From Balneolaceae bacterium (GTDB lineage: Bacteria > Bacteroidota > Rhodothermia > Balneolales > Balneolaceae): a stretch of 64,000 nt of DNA. Of this stretch, positions 1 to 8,377 are shown piece by piece; within the stretch, counting starts at the first letter, position 1; each line of letters begins with the position of its first letter. The translations under genes were made by a program, and so were the position numbers. The stretch is from NCBI GenBank assembly GCA_017640665.1, contig JAEPQE010000002.1:186001-250000 (forward strand), written 5' to 3'. The notes below the pieces were generated by a model. That model was not told the DNA's origin. It was given only the letters and a program-made list of their open reading frames with translations, and ran no database searches.

Positions 1-1
1 A

Positions 2-511
2 GTTAGAGGAATTGACTCTAATCCGGATATGATAGTTGGAAATTTAAAAGCATATGCTAATTATAAGTTTAAAATGAAGGGTAATAAATTAATAGGTCCT
101 TCAAAGATTAAAACATTTAAAGAGTTTACGGAAGATAGGGTTACTAAAGAGCTAGCAGAATCAAGACAATTTTTGGATAAATATTCGAAACAAAGATCAA
201 TTGCATTGTCAAAATTTGAATCTCTTTATAAAACATCAAAATTAATTGCTTATTTATTCGAATTAATTATTCTTTCAATTGTATCATTGGTCTATATTTC
301 CATTTCTAGCGATATAAAATCGACACTTATATTGTTTATTGTTATCGCATCTGCAAGATTATTCACTCTTATGTTTAAAGATTATTTTGGCATCCATAAA
401 TGGATGAAAAACAAGTTGTTTTTATTTTTAGTTAAACGTTTGACATTTGTGAAATTATACCCAGAAGATTCAGATCTTAATGAAGCTTTAAACCATTATT
501 TAGATAAATAA
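2..511 (+). CDS. C-terminal part of an unrecognised two-TM membrane protein (5' truncated)
   Basis: The frame is open to the left window edge (it reads VRGIDSNPD before the ATG at 29), so the real start probably lies outside. What remains is a Lys-rich soluble stretch, then two hydrophobic segments (about residues 71-91 and 97-115 counted from the ATG at 29) and a short basic tail. The DNA is clearly more AT-rich than the copper genes that follow, as in other accessory genes here. Two adjacent membrane helices after a helical region recall SLATT-type membrane proteins, but I see no diagnostic motif and assign no function. Confidence 0.6.
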   Translation, partial: VRGIDSNPDMIVGNLKAYANYKFKMKGNKLIGPSKIKTFKEFTEDRVTKELAESRQFLDKYSKQRSIALSKFESLYKTSKLIAYLFELIILSIVSLVYISISSDIKSTLILFIVIASARLFTLMFKDYFGIHKWMKNKLFLFLVKRLTFVKLYPEDSDLNEALNHYLDK

Positions 512-529
512 TGATTTAAAAATTAAATT

Positions 530-1099
530 TTGAAAACTCAGTATATCTACATCAAAAACATGGTTTGCGACCGCTGTATAAAAGTAGTCAGAGAAGAGCT
601 CGAGCAATTAGGATATCCCATAAAAGAAATTGAACTGGGCAAAGTGCAACTGTCTAAAGAGGTTGAAGTTGATATTGATAAAATAGCCTCAGCATTAGAA
701 AAAGAAGGGTTTGAATTAATTGATGATCAAAGTTCAAAGACCATAAGTACTATCAAAACAAAAATTATTGAACTTATTCATCAAAAAAAACAGGCAGATA
801 AAAATCAAAACCTTTCGACCTACCTTGAGAAAGAATTAAAGAAAAGCTACTCCTCATTAAGTAGTTTATTCTCTGAAGTTGAAGGTCGAACTATTGAGAA
901 ATATGCAATTCAACAACGTATTGAACGGGTTAAAGAATTATTGGTATATGGAGAGAAAACGATCAGTGAAATTGCATGGGAACTTGGGTACAGCAGTGCA
1001 CAGTATTTATCTAATCAGTTTAAGTCAGAAACCGGACTCTCTCCTTCTCAGTTCAGGAATATGATGAGAAATTCCCGCAAGTCACTGGATGAGGTTTAG
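530..1099 (+). CDS. AraC-family regulator with N-terminal HMA-like metal-binding domain
   Basis: Starts with TTG at 530; no in-frame ATG precedes the conserved N-terminus. Residues 1-65 look like a heavy-metal-associated fold with a CxxC pair (C13 and C16, in NMVCDRCIKVV), as in copper chaperones. The C-terminal half (about 85-180) is an AraC helix-turn-helix with the typical segment ISEIAWELGYSS and the ending TGLSPSQFR. Such HMA-AraC fusions accompany copper-efflux genes in Bacteroidota. Its position just upstream of the CopA ATPase suggests a metal-responsive activator of that gene. That it senses copper through the CxxC is inference. Confidence 0.85.
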   Translation: MKTQYIYIKNMVCDRCIKVVREELEQLGYPIKEIELGKVQLSKEVEVDIDKIASALEKEGFELIDDQSSKTISTIKTKIIELIHQKKQADKNQNLSTYLEKELKKSYSSLSSLFSEVEGRTIEKYAIQQRIERVKELLVYGEKTISEIAWELGYSSAQYLSNQFKSETGLSPSQFRNMMRNSRKSLDEV

Positions 1100-1120
1100 G
1101 ATTTCGTTCTCCTTTTCCTG

Positions 1121-1192
1121 GTCATCCTGAGGATACTTCCGAAGGATCTTGCTGGGTATCCGCTTAGATCCTTCGCTTTCGCTCAGGAAGAC
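1121..1192. repeat. dispersed GTCATCCTGAG palindrome, copy 1
   Basis: Imperfect inverted repeat: a left arm GTCATCCTGAGG..CTTCCGAAGGATCT and a right arm AGATCCTTCG..CGCTCAGGAAGAC around a short loop. The same arms recur at 8620-8694 and 24290-24403. It fills much of the gap between the AraC-HMA gene and copA and could fold as an RNA hairpin that also ends the upstream transcript. Confidence 0.75.
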
Positions 1193-1302
1193 AATTAAAT
1201 AGTTCATTGGTCTTTAACGTAAAATCCTACACATCTTTTCTGTAATTCTGTAAGGAGAACGGCATCTGGATTCCTGATATTCTTTAAAAGAATTTAAAGA
1301 CT

Positions 1303-3795
1303 ATGAAACACAACTATAGTATCCAGGGAATGAGTTGCAGCGGCTGCAAAGATCATGTAGAACAGGCCCTCAGTAAAGTAATCGGAGTAAATGAAGTTCA
1401 AGTAGATTTAGAAAAAGGAACTGCTGAAATCAAAATGAACTTCGATTTGAGTATTTCTATGCTACAGGATGCGTTGAAAGAAACTGGAGGTCAATACTCT
1501 ATTCGAAAAGCTGACGAACAGTCAACACCAAACCATTCCAATCACAACCAGAATCAACCCAAAAAGGACGGGAATGGAACCGGTAAATTTTACTGCCCCA
1601 TGCAATGTGAAGGCGATAAAATGTATGACGAGCCGGGTGATTGTCCGGTTTGCGGGATGGATTTAGTAGAGGAAGTAAGCATGAATTCTTCGGTAAGTTC
1701 TGCTCAGTATACATGTCCTATGCATCCCGAGGTGATCAAGGATGAACCCGGCTCATGCCCGAAGTGCGGAATGGATCTGGTTCCTAAAGAAGCAGATGAG
1801 TCAGCCGAGGAAAAGAAATACAGAGGACTATTAAAGAAATTCTGGATAGCAGTCGCTTTTACCTTACCTATATTCATTATCGCAATGAGCGAGATGATTC
1901 CTGAGAATCCATTGTATCAGATAATGAATATAAAAATCTGGAACTGGATTCAATTCGGGCTCTCCCTTCCGGTCGTTTTCTATGCCACCTGGATGTTCTT
2001 TGAACGTGCATGGCGATCTATTAAAACCTGGAACCTGAATATGTTTACGCTCATCGGGATCGGTGCAGGTATTGCCTGGTTATTTAGTGTATTTGCACTC
2101 CTATTTCCTGATTTCTTCCCCGACCAGTTTAAAACGAATGCCGGAACGGTACATTTGTATTTTGAGTCAGCCACAGTAATTCTCACCTTAGTTTTGCTGG
2201 GGCAAGTTCTCGAAGCTAAAGCTCATTCCCAAACAAATAGTGCAGTTAAAGAGTTGATGAAACTGGCTCCAAATACTGCTATTCGGGTAAATGAGGATGG
2301 TTCTGAAGAGGAAATTCATATTGATGAAATCCAAAAAGGAGATCACCTGAAAGTAAAACCCGGAGAGAAAATTCCGGTTGACGGAGTGATTGTTAACGGT
2401 ATCAGTACGATCGATGAGTCTATGATTACCGGAGAGCCGGTGCCCGTGGAGAAATCTTCTGAGGACTCTGTGAGCTCAGGAACTATTAATGGAAACAGTA
2501 GTTTTGTGATGAAAGCCGAGAAAGTCGGTGATGAGACCTTACTTTCTCAAATTGTAGACATGGTGAACAAGGCAAGCCGAAGTCGTGCTCCAATCCAAAA
2601 TCTTGCCGACAAAATATCGAGCTACTTTGTTCCTGCTGTAGTTGTGATTGCTGTCACTACGTTTGCAGTGTGGGCGCTGTGGGGACCTGAACCAGCCCAG
2701 GTTTATGCGTTAGTAAATGCCATTGCGGTTTTGATCATAGCCTGTCCGTGTGCCCTTGGGCTTGCTACACCTATGTCGGTAATGGTTGGGGTTGGGAAAG
2801 GAGCTCAGAACGGTGTATTGATCAAAAATGCTGAGTCTTTAGAGAGCCTCAACAAAATTGATGCCCTGATTATAGACAAAACGGGAACCATCACCGAAGG
2901 AAAGCCTTCCGTAGAAGAAATAATCTCCGTGAATGATCAGCTTGATTCGGATGATATCCTACAGCTGGCAGCATCTCTTAACAATGAAAGTGAACATCCT
3001 TTAGCAAAAGCAATCACCAATCACGCCATAGAAAAAGAGGTCGATCTGAAGAACGTCACCAATTTTGAATCTATTACAGGGAAAGGAATACGCGGATCTG
3101 TTGATGGAAAAGAAATCAAACTTGGAAATCAAAAGATGATTGATGTCAAAGATGGCTCTGCAGATGATTATCTGGAATCAGGTAAAACGGTTTCGTGGCT
3201 TTCCATAGATGACAAAGTTACCGGATTTGTAGTGATTGCTGATTCCATCAAAGAAAGCAGTAAAAAGGCAATTCAAGAACTTCAGGATAAAGGTATTGAA
3301 GTAACCATGCTTACTGGTGATAACCCCCAAACCGCTAAAGCAGTGGCTGAGGAAGTAGGACTGGACTCTTTCAAAGCCGAGTGTATGCCTGAGGATAAAA
3401 TCAACGAGGTAAAACGACTTCAGGATGAAGGCAAAAAGGTGGCTATGGCCGGAGATGGAACCAATGATGCCCCTGCCCTCGCTCAAGCCGATATAGGAAT
3501 TGCAATGGGAACCGGAACTGACGTTGCTATTGAAAGTGCCTCTATCACATTGGTAAAAGGGGATTTGAACGGAATTGTGAAAGCCTATCATTTGAGTGAA
3601 GAAGTGCTCAAAAACATCAAACAAAATCTGTTCTTCGCATTGATCTACAATACAGTAGGTATTCCAGTTGCTGCCGGAGTATTATTCCCGATATTTGGAA
3701 TTCTGCTTTCTCCTATGATTGCGGCTCTCGCAATGAGCTTCAGTTCGGTATCTGTTATTGGGAATTCGTTGAGATTGAAAGCAACTAAAATTTAG
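1303..3795 (+). CDS. copA: copper-exporting P1B-type ATPase (CopA)
   Basis: An 830-residue inner-membrane Cu+ export pump. Domains in order: an HMA domain (GMSCSGC, about residues 9-15); two short heavy-metal-binding zinc-ribbon-like modules (about 96-130 and 135-165, each ending CPxCGMDLV); then the membrane and ATPase core. Motifs seen: TGEP in the actuator (about 374), the CPC ion site in IACPCALG (about 480), the phosphorylation site DKTGT (about 525), the SEHPLA nucleotide motif, and GDGTNDAP (about 717). The late helices carry YN (LIYNTVG) and MSFSS, the P1B-1 signature for monovalent copper or silver. A strong copper-resistance call given the multicopper oxidase downstream. Confidence 0.97.
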   Translation: MKHNYSIQGMSCSGCKDHVEQALSKVIGVNEVQVDLEKGTAEIKMNFDLSISMLQDALKETGGQYSIRKADEQSTPNHSNHNQNQPKKDGNGTGKFYCPMQCEGDKMYDEPGDCPVCGMDLVEEVSMNSSVSSAQYTCPMHPEVIKDEPGSCPKCGMDLVPKEADESAEEKKYRGLLKKFWIAVAFTLPIFIIAMSEMIPENPLYQIMNIKIWNWIQFGLSLPVVFYATWMFFERAWRSIKTWNLNMFTLIGIGAGIAWLFSVFALLFPDFFPDQFKTNAGTVHLYFESATVILTLVLLGQVLEAKAHSQTNSAVKELMKLAPNTAIRVNEDGSEEEIHIDEIQKGDHLKVKPGEKIPVDGVIVNGISTIDESMITGEPVPVEKSSEDSVSSGTINGNSSFVMKAEKVGDETLLSQIVDMVNKASRSRAPIQNLADKISSYFVPAVVVIAVTTFAVWALWGPEPAQVYALVNAIAVLIIACPCALGLATPMSVMVGVGKGAQNGVLIKNAESLESLNKIDALIIDKTGTITEGKPSVEEIISVNDQLDSDDILQLAASLNNESEHPLAKAITNHAIEKEVDLKNVTNFESITGKGIRGSVDGKEIKLGNQKMIDVKDGSADDYLESGKTVSWLSIDDKVTGFVVIADSIKESSKKAIQELQDKGIEVTMLTGDNPQTAKAVAEEVGLDSFKAECMPEDKINEVKRLQDEGKKVAMAGDGTNDAPALAQADIGIAMGTGTDVAIESASITLVKGDLNGIVKAYHLSEEVLKNIKQNLFFALIYNTVGIPVAAGVLFPIFGILLSPMIAALAMSFSSVSVIGNSLRLKATKI

Positions 3796-3893
3796 TAACA
3801 TGATTTGGTTATTTCGAATACTTCTTGATAATCATTGATTTGAAATTGAGTCAAATTAGAGATTATCGTATTTGTTAACTTAACATTTAATCA

Positions 3894-3949
3894 TTTGCTT
3901 AAATAATAAAATTAAGATAAGTTTGTTCGGTAAAAAAATAACGAGCAAA
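3894..3949 (+). promoter_or_regulatory. Bacteroidota-type promoter and possible ArsR operator
   Basis: TTTG at 3894-3897, a 20-nt spacer and TAAGTTTG at 3918-3925 match the Bacteroidota -33/-7 pattern (TTG and TAnnTTTG). Overlapping it, TTTGTTCG (3922-3929) and CGAGCAAA (3942-3949) form an imperfect inverted repeat with a 12-nt spacer that would sit across the start of transcription, where an ArsR repressor typically binds. The promoter is seen directly; the operator role is inferred. Confidence 0.6.
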
Positions 3950-3953
3950 TAAT

Positions 3954-4334
3954 ATGAATAAACAAAATTGTATTCGGGATATTGCGGATTTAGCTCAAAT
4001 AACAAGATGTAGGAATTCACTGTCCAACATTACTGCCTCAACTGAAAAGCTCTCCGATATTCTAAAATTAGCCGGTAATGATGTTCGGCTTAAAATTCTC
4101 TACCTCCTCAACCAAGAACATCATCTCTGCCCATGTGATTTAGGGGATATATTGGATATGAGTGTTCCTGCTGTTTCTCAGCACTTAAGAAAACTAAAAG
4201 ATGGAGGTCTCGTGGAAACCCAAAGGGACGGAAAGGTGATCTTTTATTCGATCAACCAACAATTCATTTCTGTATTGAAACCCTGCTTCGATCAACTTGA
4301 AAACAACAACATTCTAAAAGTCACTGCCGCATGA
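3954..4334 (+). CDS. ArsR/SmtB-family metal-sensing repressor
   Basis: A 126-residue winged-helix repressor. The recognition region SVPAVSQHLRKLKDGGLV is typical of ArsR/SmtB, and the preceding helix carries LCPCDL, matching the ELCVCDL alpha-3 metal-binding motif of arsenic, cadmium and lead sensors. Extra N-terminal cysteines (C6 and C19) could complete the metal site. The gene overlaps the MerTP-type transporter by 4 bp, so it probably represses its own operon through the promoter just upstream and lets go on metal binding. Which metal (mercury, arsenic or another) cannot be told from sequence; context favours mercury. Confidence 0.9.
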   Translation: MNKQNCIRDIADLAQITRCRNSLSNITASTEKLSDILKLAGNDVRLKILYLLNQEHHLCPCDLGDILDMSVPAVSQHLRKLKDGGLVETQRDGKVIFYSINQQFISVLKPCFDQLENNNILKVTAA

Positions 4335-4945
4335 AAGAACCAAACTTAAATAACGACAAAACTCTGATGGGCACTGGAATAGCCGCTGCATTTATTGCTT
4401 CTCTTTGTTGTATCACCCCAGTGACAGCATCTTTAGCTGGAATCGGTGGCATTGCTTCCACTTTTTCCTGGATGGAGCCAGTACGGCCATATCTCATAGG
4501 CCTTACCATTTTGATTTTAGGCTTTGCCTGGTTTCAAAAGCTGAAACCGAAATCACAAGAAGAGATTGATTGTGCATGTGAAGACGATCCGTCCTTTTTT
4601 CAATCGAAAGGCTTTTTGGGTTTGATCACTCTATTGGCTACTATGCTTATGGCATTTCCTTATTATTCCGATGCTTTTTTTTCTAATGACAATGCTCAGA
4701 TCGTTTATGTTCAGGAATCAAATGTCCAAACGATTATCTATGATATCGTAGGCATGACCTGTACGGGCTGTGAGGCAACGGTTAACAACGCCGCTCAACA
4801 AGTTGAAGGCGTACTGGAAGTAAAAGCATCCTACGAGACCCAAACGGCAACCATCTCTTTTGATAAATCCAAGGTTCAACCAGAACAAATTAAACAAGCG
4901 ATCAATAAGACAGGCTTTACTGTTAAAGAAGAAATCTCTAAATAA
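4331..4945 (+). CDS. mercuric transport protein, MerT-MerP fusion type (MerTP)
   Basis: A 204-residue membrane protein. The N-terminal part resembles MerT: three hydrophobic segments (about 12-35, 43-63 and 90-110), a vicinal cysteine pair in the first helix (SLCCITPV) and a second pair in the loop (DCACEDD). The C-terminal part (about 135-204) is an HMA domain with GMTCTGCEA, equivalent to periplasmic MerP. Fused MerTP proteins occur in Bacteroidota. They import Hg(II) toward mercuric reductase, but no merA is present in this window. The ATGA overlap with the ArsR gene and the 1-bp overlap with the next gene show a tight operon. Confidence 0.85.
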   Translation: MKEPNLNNDKTLMGTGIAAAFIASLCCITPVTASLAGIGGIASTFSWMEPVRPYLIGLTILILGFAWFQKLKPKSQEEIDCACEDDPSFFQSKGFLGLITLLATMLMAFPYYSDAFFSNDNAQIVYVQESNVQTIIYDIVGMTCTGCEATVNNAAQQVEGVLEVKASYETQTATISFDKSKVQPEQIKQAINKTGFTVKEEISK

Positions 4946-5157
4946 TGAGTATGACAATACTTACAGAATCAACGCTTACATGCCCCAAATGTGGATATGA
5001 ATCCAAGGAAAAAATGCCAACTGATTCTTGCCAATTTTTTTGGGAGTGTCCAAATTGTAATTCCGTAACTAAACCTAAACAGGGAGACTGTTGTGTCTTT
5101 TGCTCTTATGGAGATGTTGCTTGCCCCCCTATCCAGCAAGATATAAATTGCTGTTGA
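4945..5157 (+). CDS. GDCCVxC-domain small cysteine-rich protein
   Basis: A 70-residue soluble protein, almost certainly metal-binding. It has two CxxC zinc-ribbon pairs (CPKCG and CPNCN) and the family hallmark GDCCVFCSYG, followed by a C-terminal Cys pair. In some relatives a cysteine of this hallmark is selenocysteine; here the codons are ordinary. The start overlaps the stop of the MerTP gene by one base (an in-frame ATG two codons later is the alternative). The operon places it in mercury or soft-metal handling; its biochemical role is unknown. Confidence 0.8.
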   Translation: MSMTILTESTLTCPKCGYESKEKMPTDSCQFFWECPNCNSVTKPKQGDCCVFCSYGDVACPPIQQDINCC

Positions 5158-5219
5158 TCAAAAAGAAACCAGAATAATTACGGAAGATGGCTAAAGTATC
5201 CTCTGCATTAAATTGAAAC

Positions 5220-5235
5220 TTTTACAATTGTAAAA
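5220..5235. promoter_or_regulatory. perfect 16-bp palindrome containing a cop-box-like TACAATTGTA
   Basis: TTTTACAATTGTAAAA is a perfect palindrome about 90 bp before the exported copper-region protein. Its core TACAATTGTA fits TACAnnTGTA, the operator recognised by CopY/BlaI-family repressors. No such repressor is visible in this window, so the regulator would be encoded elsewhere. Confidence 0.5.
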
Positions 5236-5323
5236 AATAAACTTGATGTATAGGATCATAACAAAAATGTGTAAAATTATGGAATCGTTTCGATCGAGGA
5301 AATACTTTTTTGTATAATCAGTC

Positions 5324-5833
5324 GTGAAAATCAGCAAAACATATCGTGTCTTAGCTCGATTAATTTCAGCTACGCTTTTCTTTGGAGCGATATCCCCTGT
5401 TGTTTTACAAGCCTCAATGCTTGCTCATTGTGAAACCATGATGGAGATTTCTGATGCTACCGAATCTTCAATGCACGGACATGATTCAATGTCGCACTCT
5501 TCTATGGAGATAAATCCGATCATGGATATGAATACAGAAGAAGATTGTAGCATGACTGCTGAGCTGATGGATCAGGATCAAACCAATAAAGAGGAGCGTT
5601 CTGTATTAACTCATTGTGAAATGTCTATTGATTGTGATTGCGACCTTACTTACCAAGCCGTTCACAAAAAAGCTCTTGTACTGCAACAACTGAAAGTTCC
5701 TATCCTTTCCACTTCTTTCTTTGAAACCGACTTATTAGAAGACCATCCCGATCCTTCACCAGTACCTATCTACTTTTCCAATTCATATTCACCTCCTCTT
5801 TTATTCCTTGCTAACGAATCTCTTTTGATTTAG
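5324..5833 (+). CDS. exported His/Met-rich protein of the copper region
   Basis: A 169-residue protein starting with GTG at 5324. A signal-peptide-like hydrophobic segment (about 10-30) is followed by a His/Met-rich stretch (HGHDSMSHSSME) and scattered cysteines (HCEMSIDCDCD). It matches no family I recognise, but Met/His-rich periplasmic proteins in this position commonly bind copper. It precedes the multicopper oxidase by 82 bp and probably shares its transcript. A short inverted repeat (ATCACC...GGTGAT, about 5839-5860) lies between them without a T-tract. Function as a periplasmic copper buffer is inference. Confidence 0.7.
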   Translation: MKISKTYRVLARLISATLFFGAISPVVLQASMLAHCETMMEISDATESSMHGHDSMSHSSMEINPIMDMNTEEDCSMTAELMDQDQTNKEERSVLTHCEMSIDCDCDLTYQAVHKKALVLQQLKVPILSTSFFETDLLEDHPDPSPVPIYFSNSYSPPLLFLANESLLI

Positions 5834-5915
5834 AAAAACATCACCAGATTTATCGGTGATCTCTGTAAAAGACTGTATACCAGCCAACTACGTATTCTAA
5901 ATCATTACTTCTATT

Positions 5916-8210
5916 ATGAAATTTGTTTATTTATTTCTCTCATCATTTTTGATTTCTCTTTCTTTAAATGCACAGGAATTAGTTCCCGTAATCAAAGGTG
6001 ACAGTATTATTTACCACCTTACTATTGACTACCAAACTGTCAATTTTACTGGCAAAGATGTTCAGGCAATGACCATTAATAATGGTATACCCGGACCTAC
6101 TCTTTGGTTTCAGGAAGGCAAACATGCCGTTATCAAAGTCACTAATAAAATGGATGTGGAAACCTCGGTGCATTGGCACGGACTTCTTCTCCCAAACTAT
6201 ATGGATGGCGTTGCTTATTTAACCACTCCTCCAATTCGCCCTGGAAAAACTCTTATTTATGACTTTCCTCTTATTCACTCCGGAACGTATTGGTATCATT
6301 CCCATACAGGTCTACAAGAACAAAGAGGTATTTATGGCAGCATTGTTATTGAGCCTAAAGAGCAGAATCTGGAGTATGATCACGATCTAGTCTTGCTCTT
6401 ATCTGATTGGACCGATGACAACCCAAATCATGTGATGAAGAATCTAAAGCGCCATAATGATTGGTATTCAGTTAAAATCGGAAGTGCCCCCTCCCTTCTG
6501 AAATCTATTCAGGAAAGAACCCTCAGATCACAGTTTAAGCTCTGGAGTATGAAAATGCCCGGAATGCATATCTCTGACATTCCTTATGATGCCTTTTTGA
6601 TAAACGGAGCTGAAGAACAAATTTATAATCACTTCAAACCAGGTGAAAAAGTGCGTGTAAGGGTAATTAACGCAGGAGCTTCTACCTATTTTTGGTTAAA
6701 TATTGGTGGAGGTCACTTTAACATAGTTTCTGCAGATGGGATTGATGTGCAACCCGTTCACGCTCCAAAAGTTCTCATTGGACTCGCCGAAACCTATGAT
6801 TTCATTGTTGAGATTGAAAAAGGTAAGAGTTTTGAATTCCGTGCAACGGCACAGGATGTAACCGGATCAGCTTCAGCCTTCTTAGGCAGAGGTGATAAAG
6901 TTTATGCTGAGGATATTCCTTTTCCAGATTACCAACAAATGGGTGCTCAAATGGCCGAAATGCACAGTGATGACGGACATGATATGTCTCTGGAAGCCAA
7001 TGAAACTGGTATTATGACTAAACTAGATCACTCAGCTATGCAGATGGAAGAGATGGATCATAGTAAAATGAATCACGAGGAAGGGGTGAAATCTGAAAAC
7101 CATTCTGGGCATGATATGAGCTCAATGAATCAAACCGCAGAAGCTATGGACCATGAAGGCCATTCCATGAATGCTGATCCAACTGCTCCAATGGATATGT
7201 GGAATACCGGATATAGCAATTCGGTGTTAAAGGCGAAGGAGAAAACCACCATTCATTCGGGAGATTCGCTTAGAAGTCTCACCTTTAACCTCACTGGAAA
7301 TATGTGGAGGTATACCTGGAGTATTAACGGTAAAGAACTTTCTGCATCAGATAAAATCAAAATAAAGAAAGGTGAAGTGGTTCGGATTACTTTGAATAAT
7401 GCTACGATGATGCATCATCCTATGCATTTGCATGGGCATTTCTTTCGGGTATTGAATGGTCAGGGAGAATATTCTCCAATCAAACATACTGTTGATGTGC
7501 CTCCAATGAGTCGTATAACCATCGAGTTTGAAGCTAATGAGGAAAAAGATTGGTTTTTTCACTGTCACGTACTTTATCACATGAAAACCGGTATGGCAAG
7601 AGTAATTAGCTATGAAGATAGTGAACGTGACCAAAGGCTTGCCCCTTACCCTTATGCTATGATTAATATGATGGACAAAAAATGGTACACCTGGGGCACT
7701 TTTGAGGGAGCTAGTCAATACGGAAGTTTGTCTTTAACACATTCTAACACAAACAATCAGTTAAATCTGATGGCAGAGTATGGCTGGAATGAAAATTATG
7801 AATTCACTTTGGATTATGAACGATTTACCGGTGAATATCTCCGGGTCTTCGGTGGACTTAAATCAGAAAATGAATCTAAAAACACCTTCGATGAACATGA
7901 TCTGGTAGTAAGAACAGGTTTTAGATATTTACTTTGGTACATCATGGATACCCAGTTTAGTGTCGATCATAAACTAAGACCGGAGATTGAGCTAGATACT
8001 CATATTCCTCTTACGCAACGACTTATATTAAACGGTCATTTTGAAGGAAAGACTAATTTTGGAATTATAGAAGAACCTCATTCAGAAGACATTGAATTTG
8101 AAATTACTTTTAATGCTGGATTAGAATACCTGTTGAGCAAGAATTTTGCTTTCATTGGAAGTTATGACAACCGCTTTGGCGCTGGTGGAGGAATAAGCTG
8201 GAGGTTCTAA
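5916..8210 (+). CDS. multicopper oxidase fused to a CopB-like outer-membrane barrel
   Basis: A 764-residue exported protein with signal peptide (1-19). Residues about 20-570 form a CopA-type multicopper oxidase with all four copper motifs: HWHG, WYHSHTG, HPMHLHGHFF and HCHVLYHMKTGM. A His/Met-rich insertion (about 345-425, many DHS, HDM and MDH repeats) probably binds extra copper. After about 575 the sequence changes to alternating beta-strand-like segments resembling CopB, and it ends in a terminal aromatic (ISWRF) like outer-membrane barrels. The oxidase would detoxify Cu(I). The fusion to a CopB-like part in one chain is unusual and would tether it to the outer membrane. Confidence 0.85.
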   Translation: MKFVYLFLSSFLISLSLNAQELVPVIKGDSIIYHLTIDYQTVNFTGKDVQAMTINNGIPGPTLWFQEGKHAVIKVTNKMDVETSVHWHGLLLPNYMDGVAYLTTPPIRPGKTLIYDFPLIHSGTYWYHSHTGLQEQRGIYGSIVIEPKEQNLEYDHDLVLLLSDWTDDNPNHVMKNLKRHNDWYSVKIGSAPSLLKSIQERTLRSQFKLWSMKMPGMHISDIPYDAFLINGAEEQIYNHFKPGEKVRVRVINAGASTYFWLNIGGGHFNIVSADGIDVQPVHAPKVLIGLAETYDFIVEIEKGKSFEFRATAQDVTGSASAFLGRGDKVYAEDIPFPDYQQMGAQMAEMHSDDGHDMSLEANETGIMTKLDHSAMQMEEMDHSKMNHEEGVKSENHSGHDMSSMNQTAEAMDHEGHSMNADPTAPMDMWNTGYSNSVLKAKEKTTIHSGDSLRSLTFNLTGNMWRYTWSINGKELSASDKIKIKKGEVVRITLNNATMMHHPMHLHGHFFRVLNGQGEYSPIKHTVDVPPMSRITIEFEANEEKDWFFHCHVLYHMKTGMARVISYEDSERDQRLAPYPYAMINMMDKKWYTWGTFEGASQYGSLSLTHSNTNNQLNLMAEYGWNENYEFTLDYERFTGEYLRVFGGLKSENESKNTFDEHDLVVRTGFRYLLWYIMDTQFSVDHKLRPEIELDTHIPLTQRLILNGHFEGKTNFGIIEEPHSEDIEFEITFNAGLEYLLSKNFAFIGSYDNRFGAGGGISWRF

Positions 8211-8263
8211 TCCACATGTCATAACATTTATGAAATATTCATATTTGTTAGTTACCATTAGCA

Positions 8264-8362
8264 ATGACTACGAAACAAAAAATAATCCGGCTTATTGGAG
8301 TCTGCATTTTATGTGCAGGACTAATTACCGGTATTGTTTTAGTTGTTCAATATTTCACTTAA
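8264..8362 (+). CDS. candidate 32-residue single-pass membrane protein
   Basis: A short frame from ATG 8264 to TAA 8360-8362. It codes for a basic N-terminus (MTTKQKIIR) and then an uninterrupted hydrophobic stretch with two cysteines (about residues 10-28), ending QYFT. It lies between the multicopper oxidase and the DUF2892 gene (15-bp gap). The overlapping longer frame from 8230 has no protein-like pattern. Support is the composition and position only; no clear ribosome binding site is seen. Confidence 0.45.
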   Translation: MTTKQKIIRLIGVCILCAGLITGIVLVVQYFT

Positions 8363-8377
8363 CAAATAGAGGTTATT

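Noticed and set aside
3178-3624. 148-codon frame antisense to copA
   Set aside because: Lies entirely within the conserved ATPase core and has no recognisable protein features.
5246-5317. 23-codon frame before the exported copper-region protein, as a leader peptide
   Set aside because: No regulatory hairpins or repeated codons; likely chance in AT-rich DNA.
6960-7200. Tandem DNA repeat or CRISPR-like array
   Set aside because: The recurring pattern comes from His/Met/Asp codons of the metal-binding linker; units are irregular in length and sequence.
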